Made by a program: the position numbers and the translations under genes
In this document: positions 18,986-27,515 of the stretch, one piece after another
Position numbering within the stretch: position 1 is the stretch's first letter
Layout of the letters: every line of letters starts with the position of its first letter
Notes under the pieces: generated by a model
What the model saw: the letters and a program-made list of their open reading frames with translations, nothing else
What the model was told of the DNA's origin: nothing
Databases searched by the model: none
DNA from: JAAYXE01 sp964391195
Lineage (GTDB): Bacteria; Chloroflexota; Anaerolineae; Anaerolineales; UBA4823
Assembly: GCA_964391195.1 (NCBI GenBank)
Contig: CAYMLG010000003.1
Location: 102,645 to 166,644 of the forward strand
Direction of reading: 5' to 3'
Length of the DNA: 64,000 bases

Positions 18986-21181
18986 CTACGGACAAGCTTG
19001 TAGGGTGACATCGTCCACGAACATGGAGGTCACCCGCTTGACACCGTTCCGTGGGCCGTCGTTGAAGGTGCCGAACTGGATGCTGATCGTCTGGCCTCGA
19101 TATGCGGAGAGGTCGAACTGCCTGTTAATCCAGGTCTGCTCGTTGCTGCGTATCCACAACAGCGTATCGATCCAGTAGCCGTTCCGGTCGAGGATGAGCA
19201 CGTACTGCACATCATGCCCCTCGGCCGCGGCGGCGTTCAGTTCTCCGGTCGGCGACTCCACCATCGCCGAAGTTGCGTCAGCTTCCACTTCCTCTGATTC
19301 CGCATACAGCCAGAAATTCAGATTAGCGCTGGAAGCATTGCTCGGGATGGTGACCGTCTGCCTGAAGTCGGAATAGCTGAAGCGGTCGTGGGCAGTGAAC
19401 ACGATGCCGGTGCGCATCGACTGGACGCCGGTGTGGGCCTGCCGGTTGCTGTAACCGGCGCTGAATGCCGTCAGCGGGATGGTCCAGGCGCTGGCCTGTT
19501 CGAAGCCGTTGTTGCTGATCAGTTCAGAACAGATGCCGGGTTGAGGCGTAGGGGTGGGGATCACCGGCGTCGGGAGCGGGGTGCTGGTAGGCAGCGGCGT
19601 AGCCGTAGGCGGGAGAGGGGTGCCGGTAGGCGGGAGCGGAGTGGAGGTCGGCCCGGTACCGGTGCACACGTCCAGCACAGCGCTGTCCACATACATACTG
19701 GTGGCCCCACCAACGCCGTTGTTAAAGGTGCCGAATTGAATTCGCAAGGTGCGACCGCGATAAGCGGTCAAGTCGAAAGTGAGCGGGGTCCAGGTCCGGC
19801 TGTTCGAATGCGTCCAGAACAGGTAATCGATGATAAACCCGCCGGAATCCAGCAGAAGGACGTACTGGGCATCGTCCGCCAGGACCTCGGTGCCGAACTC
19901 GACATCCATGCGGGGGCGCTGCGGCTCGGCCGCCTCGGAAAGGGCTGAGGCGCCGGTGCTCTGGGGATAAATATACATGGTCAGTTTGACGCTGGTGGCC
20001 GTCGCAGGGATAAAAACGGACTGGTAGGCGTCTGAGTAGCTGAACCGGTTTTGAGCCGGGTTGGTGATGCCGGTGCGCATGGAGCGGACGCCATCCTGAG
20101 CCACATCGGTGGAGAAAGCAGCCGAGTACTCGGTGATGGGAATATTCCAGGAGCCATTGGTCTCGAAGGAGCTGTTCCCAAAATAATTGGTGCAGGCCGT
20201 AGTGCCGCCGCCCGGAGGGGTGGTGGGGGTGTCGGAGGTGCACACCGAGTATGAGATATCGTCTACATACATGGCGGCGAGGCCACCGGCGCCATCATTG
20301 TAGGTGCCCGCCTGGATTTTCACCTGGCGTCCGGCATAGCGGGAGAGGTCGAACTCGAACAAGGTCCACTGCTGATCGTTCCTGAGGCCGGTGAAGAGGT
20401 AGTCGATAACGTTATTGTTCTGGTCAAGCAAGAGCACGTAATGCAAATCGCCAGCCACGGTCGCCCCAGGGGTTTCGCCGAGGAACGAGTCCGCCGGCAC
20501 TCCCACCTCGAGGCGGGGCTGGGCGGCGGGGTTGATGGGCGTGGTGGCGATGGGGTACAGCCACAGGCGGAGCGTAGCGTTATCGACGGAGGCGGGGAGG
20601 TTGATCACCGGACTGCGGACTGAGGAATAGCTCTCCCGATTCGTGCCGCTGAGGATGCCGGTGCGGGCCGAAAAGCTATCGGTATGACCGGCATTGGTCA
20701 CTCTGCCGGCTGTAGCCGGGGTTGGCGGATACACCCAGTAGCTGTCATCGGTGAAACTGCCGTTGGAGACCACCTCACTGCAGGCGGCTACAGCCAGGAT
20801 GGTCTCCGCCCGAGGATCGCTTTGAGGATCGACGGTGACCATCGAAGGCGTAAAGTAATAATTCTCTTTCTCGGCCGAGAGGACCAGTTCGCCCGTCTGA
20901 CCTTTCAACGGGAGATTGTAGTAACCGTTCGCATCGGTGGTCGCCGTGTTGCCGAAGTTGTCGACCACGGATACACCCTTGAGTGGTTGGCCGTTGATTT
21001 CGATCACTCGGCCGGTCAAACTATCCGGCGCCGGGCGAAATAAGAAGGGGAGGAAGATCTGCGCCCAAGGGGTCGGCTGGGCGCCCTGCTGGCCCGGGCT
21101 CCCCTGAACGACTTGCGGGGCAATCCCAAGGCCCGCCAACAGAACGGCAAGAACTAAAATGAATCGAAAGAGGTTTCTCAT
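18986..21181 (-). CDS. Secreted protein: carboxypeptidase-regulatory-like domain plus three beta-sandwich repeats
   Basis: 731 aa. An N-terminal signal peptide (about 1-27) is followed by a carboxypeptidase regulatory-like beta sandwich (about 50-125: GRVIEINGQPLKGVSVVDN, then ANGYYNLPL). Then come three repeats of about 160 residues, each starting with Cys and a NGSF/NSSFE/NNGFE motif and ending near MYVDD and a Cys (each with YVLLLD or YVLILD and WI/YLF-type strands). A Pro/Thr linker separates repeats 2 and 3. The repeats look like carbohydrate-binding/MAM-type jelly rolls; the ligand is unknown. ATG 21181 has AAGGAG 8 nt upstream. Surface adhesion or glycan binding is inferred. Confidence 0.75.
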   Translation of the reverse strand: MRNLFRFILVLAVLLAGLGIAPQVVQGSPGQQGAQPTPWAQIFLPFLFRPAPDSLTGRVIEINGQPLKGVSVVDNFGNTATTDANGYYNLPLKGQTGELVLSAEKENYYFTPSMVTVDPQSDPRAETILAVAACSEVVSNGSFTDDSYWVYPPTPATAGRVTNAGHTDSFSARTGILSGTNRESYSSVRSPVINLPASVDNATLRLWLYPIATTPINPAAQPRLEVGVPADSFLGETPGATVAGDLHYVLLLDQNNNVIDYLFTGLRNDQQWTLFEFDLSRYAGRQVKIQAGTYNDGAGGLAAMYVDDISYSVCTSDTPTTPPGGGTTACTNYFGNSSFETNGSWNIPITEYSAAFSTDVAQDGVRSMRTGITNPAQNRFSYSDAYQSVFIPATATSVKLTMYIYPQSTGASALSEAAEPQRPRMDVEFGTEVLADDAQYVLLLDSGGFIIDYLFWTHSNSRTWTPLTFDLTAYRGRTLRIQFGTFNNGVGGATSMYVDSAVLDVCTGTGPTSTPLPPTGTPLPPTATPLPTSTPLPTPVIPTPTPQPGICSELISNNGFEQASAWTIPLTAFSAGYSNRQAHTGVQSMRTGIVFTAHDRFSYSDFRQTVTIPSNASSANLNFWLYAESEEVEADATSAMVESPTGELNAAAAEGHDVQYVLILDRNGYWIDTLLWIRSNEQTWINRQFDLSAYRGQTISIQFGTFNDGPRNGVKRVTSMFVDDVTLQACP

Positions 21182-21433
21182 TGCCTGACTCCTTGTATGC
21201 TTCTGTATAACAGCCCGCTGCTCCTGACAGGCAGGCATTGCGATTCCTTAGGCTCACCCCGCTCCGGAACACTTTGTTGCAGTCTTACCCGATGTTCGGG
21301 CCCCAATGCTGGCGCCGTGAGGTCAAATAAAGGACATTTGTGGTTATGTGAAAATCGGGTAAACTCACCATGAGCATATATAGGTTTTGCCTTCAGGGCA
21401 ATAAAAAGCTCATATAATCCTTAAAGAAACATG
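21182..21433. other. Intergenic leader of the secreted protein gene
   Basis: The interval between the secreted repeat protein and the histidine-kinase terminator. I see no ORF, riboswitch or repeat in it. TATA-like sequences near 21375-21420 may include the promoter of the minus-strand gene, but none stands out. Confidence 0.4.
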
Positions 21434-21458
21434 ACCGCAGAGGGCTCGCCTCTGCGGT
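21434..21458 (-). terminator. Hairpin after the PAS/GAF kinase gene
   Basis: Ten-bp perfect stem ACCGCAGAGG/CCTCTGCGGT, 5-nt loop, 27 nt after the kinase stop codon. The following T run on the minus strand is broken (CATGTTTCTTT), so termination may be moderate. Confidence 0.7.
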
Positions 21459-21485
21459 TATATGTTGCAATGAGCATGCCAATTT

Positions 21486-23888
21486 TCACTTTGAGATGCG
21501 CTGGCGGGGCAATTCGACTATGAACTGTGTCCCTTTATTCGGCTCACTCATGGCGGAGATCGTCCCGCCATGGCGCTCGACGATCTTGCGGCAGATGGCC
21601 AGGCCGATCCCGGTGCCTTCGTAGGCATCCCTGGGGTTCAAGCGCTGGAAGGGGAGGAAAATTCGCTCCAGATACTGTGGATCGAACCCGATCCCGTTGT
21701 CTTCGACGATCAACACCACACGATCCGTGGATTGCAGCCGGGCGGAGATGCGCACCCGGGGAGCCTCACCCTGGCGGTGGAACTTCAGCGCGTTGTTCAC
21801 CAAATTCATAAACAACTGGCGCATTTGGGTTGCATCGGCCTCGACCACCGGCAGATCGCCTACTTCGATCGTCCCCTGGGTCGCTTCGATGCGGTGCTCC
21901 AGATCGGAGAGGACGTCGGCCAACACCTTGTCAAGATCCACCGGTGCGAAAGGCAGGCCCTTCGTGGTCACCCGTGAATAAGCCAGCAGATCTGTGATCA
22001 TCATCTGCATGCGGCTGGCGGCGTTCTGCATCCGTTTCAGGTAATCTTTGGCGGTCTCATCCAGCACATCTGTGTACCGCATTTCCAGGCGGTTGGAGAA
22101 AGACTGGATCTTCCGCAGCGGTTCTTGCAAGTCGTGCGAGGCGATAAAAGCGAAATCTTGCAGGTCGCGATTGCTGCGCTCCAATTGCCTGGCGTAGGCT
22201 CTCAGGGCATCCTGGGCGTCACGAAGGCTGCTCACATCGTTGAGCACAGCGACCGCCCCGAGCTGCTTGCCTTTTATGAAGACGGGAGCGGCTGAAGCCA
22301 GGACAGAAATCTCTCGGCCCTCGGCATTGATCAGGTCGAAGGATACATTGCGGATGGTCTCCCCGTGCAGGGCGCGCATGGACGGCAGTTCATCGATGCT
22401 GATCGTCCGCCCATCCGGATGGCGGATCTCGAGACGAGGGATCACCTGATTGCGATAATCACCGGTGGGCTCGAACCCGAACATGGCGGTCATCGCCGGG
22501 TTGGCCCGCACCAGGGCCCCTTGCATATTGAAAATGCCCACGGCCTCGGTCATCCCATTGATGATCGTAGAGAGTTCCTCGGTGCGGCTGTCCGCTTCCT
22601 CGTGGGCGATGATGTGCTGGTAGCTGATCGAGGCCATAGCTCCCAACTGCACCAGCAAGGCCTCATCCTCCTGAGTGAATTCAGATCCATCGTACTTGTT
22701 GGACGCCATGATCATTCCACTCGGATTGCCATCATGGTCCACCAGGCGAACGCCGAGCAGCCCGCGCAGAGGCGCGTGCCCGGGCGGCAGGCCCCACCAG
22801 GAGGGATGGTTGCGCATTTCTTCGTCGGTCAAGCGCAAAACGGGGACCTCGCGGAGCAGATCGAGGTATATCCCGCCCATCTCAATGGTGAAGCTCGCCC
22901 CCGGCGGGCAGCCGGGCAAAGAAGGATCCCTGGCCGTTACCCCGATCTTGAATTCGCCATCGACGAACCCGTGCCCGGCCACACAAATACAGGCGCCGGT
23001 CAGCGCTCGGGCAGCCTCGACCACCTTCTGCATCAAGCTGTCGACCGTCCGCTCTACCAGAAGTTCTTTACTGAAGTAGATCAGCGTATTGAGATGGGCC
23101 AGATATTCTTTCTGGCGTTCTGCACTGCGCCGCTGTTCGGTGACATCGTGGACGATGGAGTAGAGGTAAACCTTCTCCTCATGATAAACCGGGCCGCTGT
23201 AGACATCTACATCCATAACCTGCCCATCTCTGCGGCGGTGCTGGAAGTGAAAATGGGATTGGAAGCCCGTTTGGGCCTGGCGCATCTTTTCGAACACCTG
23301 CTCTTCCGGCAGAGTATTCAGTTCGGTGATCCGCTTCGCCAGCAGCTCATCTCGGGTGTAACCGTACAGGCTGCAGGCGGCCTGATTGGCGTCGGTGATC
23401 TGCCCGTTGCTCGGATCGATCATCAGCATGACGGCCTGGTTGCTCTGAAACAGGCTGCGATACAACCGCTCGCTGTGGATCAAGGCCAGTTCCATCCGGC
23501 GGCTTTCAGTGATATCGATGCCGGTACCTATTACATAGCTCACCTCACCCTGTTCATCCACCAGGGCTGTATTCGACCAGGCAATCAGGCGAAGCTGCCC
23601 GTTGCGGGTGACCCAATTATTTTCGAACGTGTTTGGAAACTGGCCAGCGGCCAGGCTGGTGAACACCTGCTTGACCGGTTCGATCTCATCAGGCGTTATG
23701 AACAGATCCCAAAGATAAGCCCCTCTCACCTCCTCAAAGGAATAACCCGTGAGGCGCTGGCAGGCGCGATTAAACAGGACGATCTTGCCTTCGGGGTTCA
23801 AGACGATGATGAGCGCAGCCACTGTATCCACGATCGCTGACCCAAAATCACTTAAAGAACGCAGCCGGTTAATTTCTCTCTCAGGCAT
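21486..23888 (-). CDS. Cytoplasmic PAS-PAS-GAF-PAS sensor histidine kinase
   Basis: 800 aa without membrane segments. Domains: PAS1 about 10-125 (IIVLNPEGKIVLFNRACQRL), PAS2 about 140-255, GAF about 275-430, PAS3 about 440-560, HisKA near 575-640 with the phosphoacceptor His in ASHDLQEPLRK (near 584), and HATPase about 690-795 (NLVNNALKF, DNGIGFDP, GTGIGLAICRKIVERHGG). The H box is of the phytochrome-like class. No response regulator is adjacent. It starts 5 nt after the aconitase-X small subunit, so it is probably the last gene of that operon. Start codon is preceded by GGAGTAGGCAGG. Confidence 0.92.
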   Translation of the reverse strand: MPEREINRLRSLSDFGSAIVDTVAALIIVLNPEGKIVLFNRACQRLTGYSFEEVRGAYLWDLFITPDEIEPVKQVFTSLAAGQFPNTFENNWVTRNGQLRLIAWSNTALVDEQGEVSYVIGTGIDITESRRMELALIHSERLYRSLFQSNQAVMLMIDPSNGQITDANQAACSLYGYTRDELLAKRITELNTLPEEQVFEKMRQAQTGFQSHFHFQHRRRDGQVMDVDVYSGPVYHEEKVYLYSIVHDVTEQRRSAERQKEYLAHLNTLIYFSKELLVERTVDSLMQKVVEAARALTGACICVAGHGFVDGEFKIGVTARDPSLPGCPPGASFTIEMGGIYLDLLREVPVLRLTDEEMRNHPSWWGLPPGHAPLRGLLGVRLVDHDGNPSGMIMASNKYDGSEFTQEDEALLVQLGAMASISYQHIIAHEEADSRTEELSTIINGMTEAVGIFNMQGALVRANPAMTAMFGFEPTGDYRNQVIPRLEIRHPDGRTISIDELPSMRALHGETIRNVSFDLINAEGREISVLASAAPVFIKGKQLGAVAVLNDVSSLRDAQDALRAYARQLERSNRDLQDFAFIASHDLQEPLRKIQSFSNRLEMRYTDVLDETAKDYLKRMQNAASRMQMMITDLLAYSRVTTKGLPFAPVDLDKVLADVLSDLEHRIEATQGTIEVGDLPVVEADATQMRQLFMNLVNNALKFHRQGEAPRVRISARLQSTDRVVLIVEDNGIGFDPQYLERIFLPFQRLNPRDAYEGTGIGLAICRKIVERHGGTISAMSEPNKGTQFIVELPRQRISK

Positions 23889-23893
23889 CCTGC

Positions 23894-24304
23894 CTACTCC
23901 AATTCTTGCCGGTCGAGGACAGTAACGATCCCGGTATCTCCATCCACCCGCAGCCGGACGCCGGGGGGGATGCGATCGAGCGGTATCTGGTCAACACAAG
24001 GGATCTCCGCCAGAATACAGCCGACTGCCGTGATGGTCTCGCAGTCTGCGTTGACGATCGCCGCCGGAGCTGTACCGGCAAAGCGCAATCGATAGAGAGT
24101 GTAGGAACCCACCGTTGAACCTTTGCCGGTCGGGAAGACCAGGATTTTCCCGGCGATCGACCGGCCTTCCAGTTCGTGCCCCTTCTCCAACACGACCCCG
24201 GTGTCCGGATCCACCCCGCCATAGAATGAAATCCCCTGGTGGGTGACCAGGGCTTCACCCTCTGCGTGTCCGCCGTAAATTTTCCGTCCGCTTAATACAA
24301 ACAT
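23894..24304 (-). CDS. Aconitase X swivel-domain subunit (DUF126; phosphomevalonate dehydratase small subunit-like)
   Basis: 136-aa small subunit of a two-chain aconitase X. The swivel-domain signatures are visible: EGEALVTHQGISFYGGVDPDTG, GKILVFPTGKGSTVGSYTLY and the final VRLRVDGDTGIVTV. With the large subunit it dehydrates a hydroxy acid: 5-phosphomevalonate in archaea, cis-3-hydroxyproline in some bacteria. The adjoining ubiD gene favours the phosphomevalonate reading. It starts 13 nt after the large-subunit stop, with only a weak ribosome site. Confidence 0.88.
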   Translation of the reverse strand: MFVLSGRKIYGGHAEGEALVTHQGISFYGGVDPDTGVVLEKGHELEGRSIAGKILVFPTGKGSTVGSYTLYRLRFAGTAPAAIVNADCETITAVGCILAEIPCVDQIPLDRIPPGVRLRVDGDTGIVTVLDRQELE

Positions 24305-24317
24305 ATCTGATTCTAAT

Positions 24318-25571
24318 TCAGGTTCTGGTCGCCAGGGCTACCACCTGGTCGAAAGGTAAGAAAACGGTTTGGAAGCGGTTCTTCGCCCCGGCATAGTAAC
24401 AGGCCTTGGCGCTGTCGGTTGCCAGGCGGTGAAAGCGTCCCTTGATAGGGGCGACCACGCAGCAGGTATCGGCCGCAAAACGAGCGCCGCTGGCTTCGAT
24501 AATTTCGGTGTAGCCCATACGGTCGGCAATCTGTTTGACCGGGCGGGAGGTGGTCACCCAAAACTCGCCGTTCACTCGCTTTCCGTTGAGCAGATGAGCC
24601 AGGTGGGCCACTTCGCCGATGGAAAGGTGGGGGCAGCCCAGGCTGTAGAAATCGACCGGGTCGATCTCATCGGAGGGGGCGCCCAATGCAGCCGCCGCCT
24701 GGCGGATATCCGCCGGCCCAACTTCGATTGCGGCTTCCGGCGGATCGCAGACTGCCGCTTCCGGGGTGATACCGGCCATGTGAAAGAGGGCTGCCCCGCC
24801 GAAGGTCGCCAGGCTGGCGCAGAAGGCCTTCAACTGGTCGAGGGTGGCGTGGGAGATGCCGAGGATATAGGGGACCGGGGCATGGCCCTGTGCGGCAGCC
24901 ACGGCCTCCAGCCGCCGGCCGATTGCCGCGCCCAAGGCCCCAAATGCCTGGGCAGCCTGCCATTCGTTCGCCTGTGCGGAAGAGAGGACCTGCTCCCAAC
25001 CTCGCACTTCGATGCGCACTCCCGGGCGGCGGTTGTGGTCGAGATGATACCCGTATTCGGGCGTGACCCCGGTCAGGGCGGCAGCCAGGGCGCTGGGGCC
25101 CCCTTCCCGGTTGGTGCGCGCCCCGATGACGGAATTGGCAAAACAGACAGCGCTGCTTTCCGCCCAGGCGATATGCTCGCCGAAACGCGGCAGGTTGCCG
25201 GAAAAGTAAGGGGTACAGGTACAGGTTGTGACCACCCCCATGCGGGCAAAGGCATCGATCACCCGCTGCTGCTGCCGGGCAAACTCGGCTGAGATGCCGA
25301 GCGCCTGCCAGTTCTCCACATCCATGCCGGCCGGATTCAGCGTGGTCAGCACGCGGGTCCGCCCGCCGCCGAGGGCCATCTCATCCAGGAACTGCAGGCC
25401 GGCCTCCCCCAGGTTCTCATAGCTCACCCCGGCGATCTGCACCGAACGGACCGGGACCATCCGGCGAGCGCCATAGATCGTGCCCAGGGCGACCAGGATC
25501 TCCATCGCCTTGCACACCGCCCGGCCTTGCTCCCCTTCCAACATCGCTTGTTGGGCTGCTGTCAGCTCCAT
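24318..25571 (-). CDS. Aconitase X catalytic subunit (DUF521; phosphomevalonate dehydratase large subunit-like)
   Basis: 417 aa. AcnX hallmarks: TCTCTPYFSGNLP, AWAESSAVCFANSVIGARTN followed by REGG, and GCPHLSIGEV, which carry the Cys and other residues for the Fe-S cluster and active site. It should pair with the DUF126 gene 14 nt downstream. ATG 25571 (preceded by GGAGTAAGGG) lies 4 nt after the ubiD stop; a longer frame would overlap ubiD. Known AcnX reactions include phosphomevalonate dehydration to trans-anhydromevalonate phosphate and cis-3-hydroxyproline dehydration. I favour the former from context. Confidence 0.88.
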   Translation of the reverse strand: MELTAAQQAMLEGEQGRAVCKAMEILVALGTIYGARRMVPVRSVQIAGVSYENLGEAGLQFLDEMALGGGRTRVLTTLNPAGMDVENWQALGISAEFARQQQRVIDAFARMGVVTTCTCTPYFSGNLPRFGEHIAWAESSAVCFANSVIGARTNREGGPSALAAALTGVTPEYGYHLDHNRRPGVRIEVRGWEQVLSSAQANEWQAAQAFGALGAAIGRRLEAVAAAQGHAPVPYILGISHATLDQLKAFCASLATFGGAALFHMAGITPEAAVCDPPEAAIEVGPADIRQAAAALGAPSDEIDPVDFYSLGCPHLSIGEVAHLAHLLNGKRVNGEFWVTTSRPVKQIADRMGYTEIIEASGARFAADTCCVVAPIKGRFHRLATDSAKACYYAGAKNRFQTVFLPFDQVVALATRT

Positions 25572-25575
25572 TCCC

Positions 25576-26877
25576 TTACTCCAGAAACCGGCTGGGGTCC
25601 ACATCCGGAAAACGCGCCCGGTGGAAGGCCTTCCCCTGGGCATGCAGGGGCCGGGTCAGATCGAAACCAATCTTGGTCGTCAAATGCGTCTCCGCTTCAG
25701 CGCTTGGGTCCAGGCTGGAGCCTGGCTCTCGCTCCAGGACGATCATGTCCCGATCGCCCTGGAAACGCGTCGCCATCGCCCATTCTACTTCATGGGGGTT
25801 ATAGATATCGATATCTTCATCGACCACGAAGACATGCTTGCAGGAACGGTGCCCGGCAAAAGCGGCATGGATGGCGCGGCGCCCGTCCTCCTCGTCCCGC
25901 TTCTCGATTTGCACAATGGCGTGCAGCCAGGAACAACCGCCCGGGGCAATATTCACATCCAGGCAGCGCACGACTTCATTTACCTTCTGGTAGATGGTCG
26001 GCTCGCGAGGCATCCCCATCAACAGTTTGTGCTCCAGCGCGCCGGGGAGCAGGGCATGCCAGATGGCGTCTTTGCGGTGGGTGATCGCCTTGACGACGAA
26101 CACCGGCTCCTGGCGAACCACATCGGCGGTTTCGGTCAGATCGATAAACGGTCCCTCCGCGTGGCGGCGTTTCAGGTATACGGTGCCCTCCAGGACGAAC
26201 TCGGCCTCCGCCGGGACCTGGACATCAACGGTGCAGGCCCGGGCTGTCTGCAGCGGCTCGAGGGCGTTGGCAATCTCCAATTCGTTGACCCCCAGTTCCA
26301 CCGAAGTGGCCGCAGCCGCCAGCACATTCGGCGGGCAGCCCACACACACTGCGACATCCACCGCCTCCATCTCTTGCAGGAAGCGGTCGAAATGGCGAGA
26401 GCGCACGACCCGCATGGCCATCTCAGTGGGCGAGAATTGCATACAGCGATGGAAATCCACGTTTTGGCCGTAAACCGGATGGCGGGCGATCACGACCCCG
26501 GAACTGATGTACCGGCCCCCATCCCCGGCGGAGTGGAGGAGGAGGGGCAAAGCATCCAGATCCGGCTGCTCGATCACCACTTCCTGGCAGGGAGGGGATT
26601 CGACCACTTCCGGCGGGCAGCGCGAATCGATCGCCCTGACCAGGGTGGGGATGATCTGGTTCACCGGGATACCGAAATAGCCGGCGAAGGCTGATTTGGT
26701 GCCGAACAGGTTGCCAACAATACGAAAGGGAGACATCTGGACGCAGTCGAACAAAACCGGGCGCGGCTCGAGTTTTTTCAGCAGGCCTGCAATCTCATAA
26801 TCCGCAGAAACCGGCTTTCGCACTCGCAGCAGCTCACCGAGCTCCTCCAGGCGGTTTAGATAATTGCGAAAAGTCAA
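25576..26877 (-). CDS. UbiD-family decarboxylase (candidate anhydromevalonate phosphate decarboxylase)
   Basis: 433 aa from TTG 26877 (or 437 aa from GTG 26889). The TTG has GAGG six nt upstream and yields the usual family start MTFRNYL; the GTG has no ribosome site. UbiD signatures are YISSGVVIARHP with NVDFHRCMQF (prFMN region) and HVFVVDEDIDIYNPHEVEWA, which carries the catalytic acids. The enzyme should need prenylated FMN made by UbiX, which is not in the window. Followed at 4 nt by both AcnX subunits. In archaea exactly this trio converts 5-phosphomevalonate to isopentenyl phosphate. The substrate is inferred from neighbours. Confidence 0.85.
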   Translation of the reverse strand: MTFRNYLNRLEELGELLRVRKPVSADYEIAGLLKKLEPRPVLFDCVQMSPFRIVGNLFGTKSAFAGYFGIPVNQIIPTLVRAIDSRCPPEVVESPPCQEVVIEQPDLDALPLLLHSAGDGGRYISSGVVIARHPVYGQNVDFHRCMQFSPTEMAMRVVRSRHFDRFLQEMEAVDVAVCVGCPPNVLAAAATSVELGVNELEIANALEPLQTARACTVDVQVPAEAEFVLEGTVYLKRRHAEGPFIDLTETADVVRQEPVFVVKAITHRKDAIWHALLPGALEHKLLMGMPREPTIYQKVNEVVRCLDVNIAPGGCSWLHAIVQIEKRDEEDGRRAIHAAFAGHRSCKHVFVVDEDIDIYNPHEVEWAMATRFQGDRDMIVLEREPGSSLDPSAEAETHLTTKIGFDLTRPLHAQGKAFHRARFPDVDPSRFLE

Positions 26878-26953
26878 ACCTTGCCTCACGTGAAAGGGGT
26901 AACAAATACTGCTATCACTTTTATATCATATCCACCAGGAAAAAGTAAGATGG

Positions 26954-27069
26954 GTGTACACGGACAACTGATCAGCAGGAAGTGTTGTTTAGGGTGTGGC
27001 GGCGAAGCCGGGCGCCTTAAGCGCGAGCACCTCAAAACAACAATCACTACTGGCAGGTTGCCTGCACAC
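26954..27069. repeat. 116-bp palindromic intergenic element (copy B)
   Basis: The left end reads GTGTACACGGACAACTG and the right end, on the other strand, GTGTGCAGGCAACCTG. The inner arms GTTGTTTAGGGTG and GTTGTTTTGAGGTG flank a GC-rich centre containing GCGAAGCC. It lies between the divergent ubiD and rarD genes, so a terminator role is unlikely. It resembles copy A at 3802-3909 in length, ends and position. No ORF. Confidence 0.5.
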
Positions 27070-27314
27070 ATAAGATGGGCATTCGCTGAAGGAAAAGTTA
27101 AACAAAAGCGGCCTGCTCCCAGACAGGCCACTTTTCCTCACCGGCAGTTTTTCCCCCGTGATAACCCCCTGGATTGCATATTTGCCTTCTATACTGACGG
27201 AGGAAGATGAATAATAGTTCCACTTTCAATCCTGGCCAACCCATTTTTCTCACTCCCTACCACCGGAGACTAACGGCTCTGGCCGGCTCCGGTATACAGT
27301 CTGCTAAACGAACA

Positions 27315-27353
27315 GGTGGTGGATTTCCGGCGAGGCGCCGGAAATCCACCACC
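27315..27353. repeat. 18-bp perfect hairpin in a divergent intergenic region
   Basis: GGTGGTGGATTTCCGGCG (27315-27332) pairs perfectly with 27336-27353 across a 3-nt loop. It is 160 nt upstream of rarD and far from any stop codon. The rest of 27070-27515 shows no convincing gene; a short open frame at 27207-27488 spans the hairpin and has no recognisable content. Confidence 0.6.
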
Positions 27354-27515
27354 TTCATTTTCTATGGGTCCAAACATTGCTGCAAGCGAGCCGCCTCCTG
27401 CGCAACCCGGTTTTTCTGGTATGATTACGCCTGTTATCTTGAACCGGAGCGTGTTTTACCCCTGGCTGTAAGCGGACAAACCAGGTGAACCATTAGGGAC
27501 AGGCGGCAGAGCGAT

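Noticed and set aside
21250..21420. Riboswitch (c-di-GMP type) ahead of the secreted repeat protein
   Set aside because: I looked for the GEMM core and other common aptamer motifs on the minus strand and found none.
22365..23840. 491-codon open frame on the plus strand
   Set aside because: It is antisense to the PAS/GAF kinase gene, has no recognisable domains and arises from the high-GC codon pattern of the real gene.
27207..27488. 93-codon frame upstream of rarD
   Set aside because: It spans a perfect 18-bp hairpin, has no ribosome site and low-complexity content.
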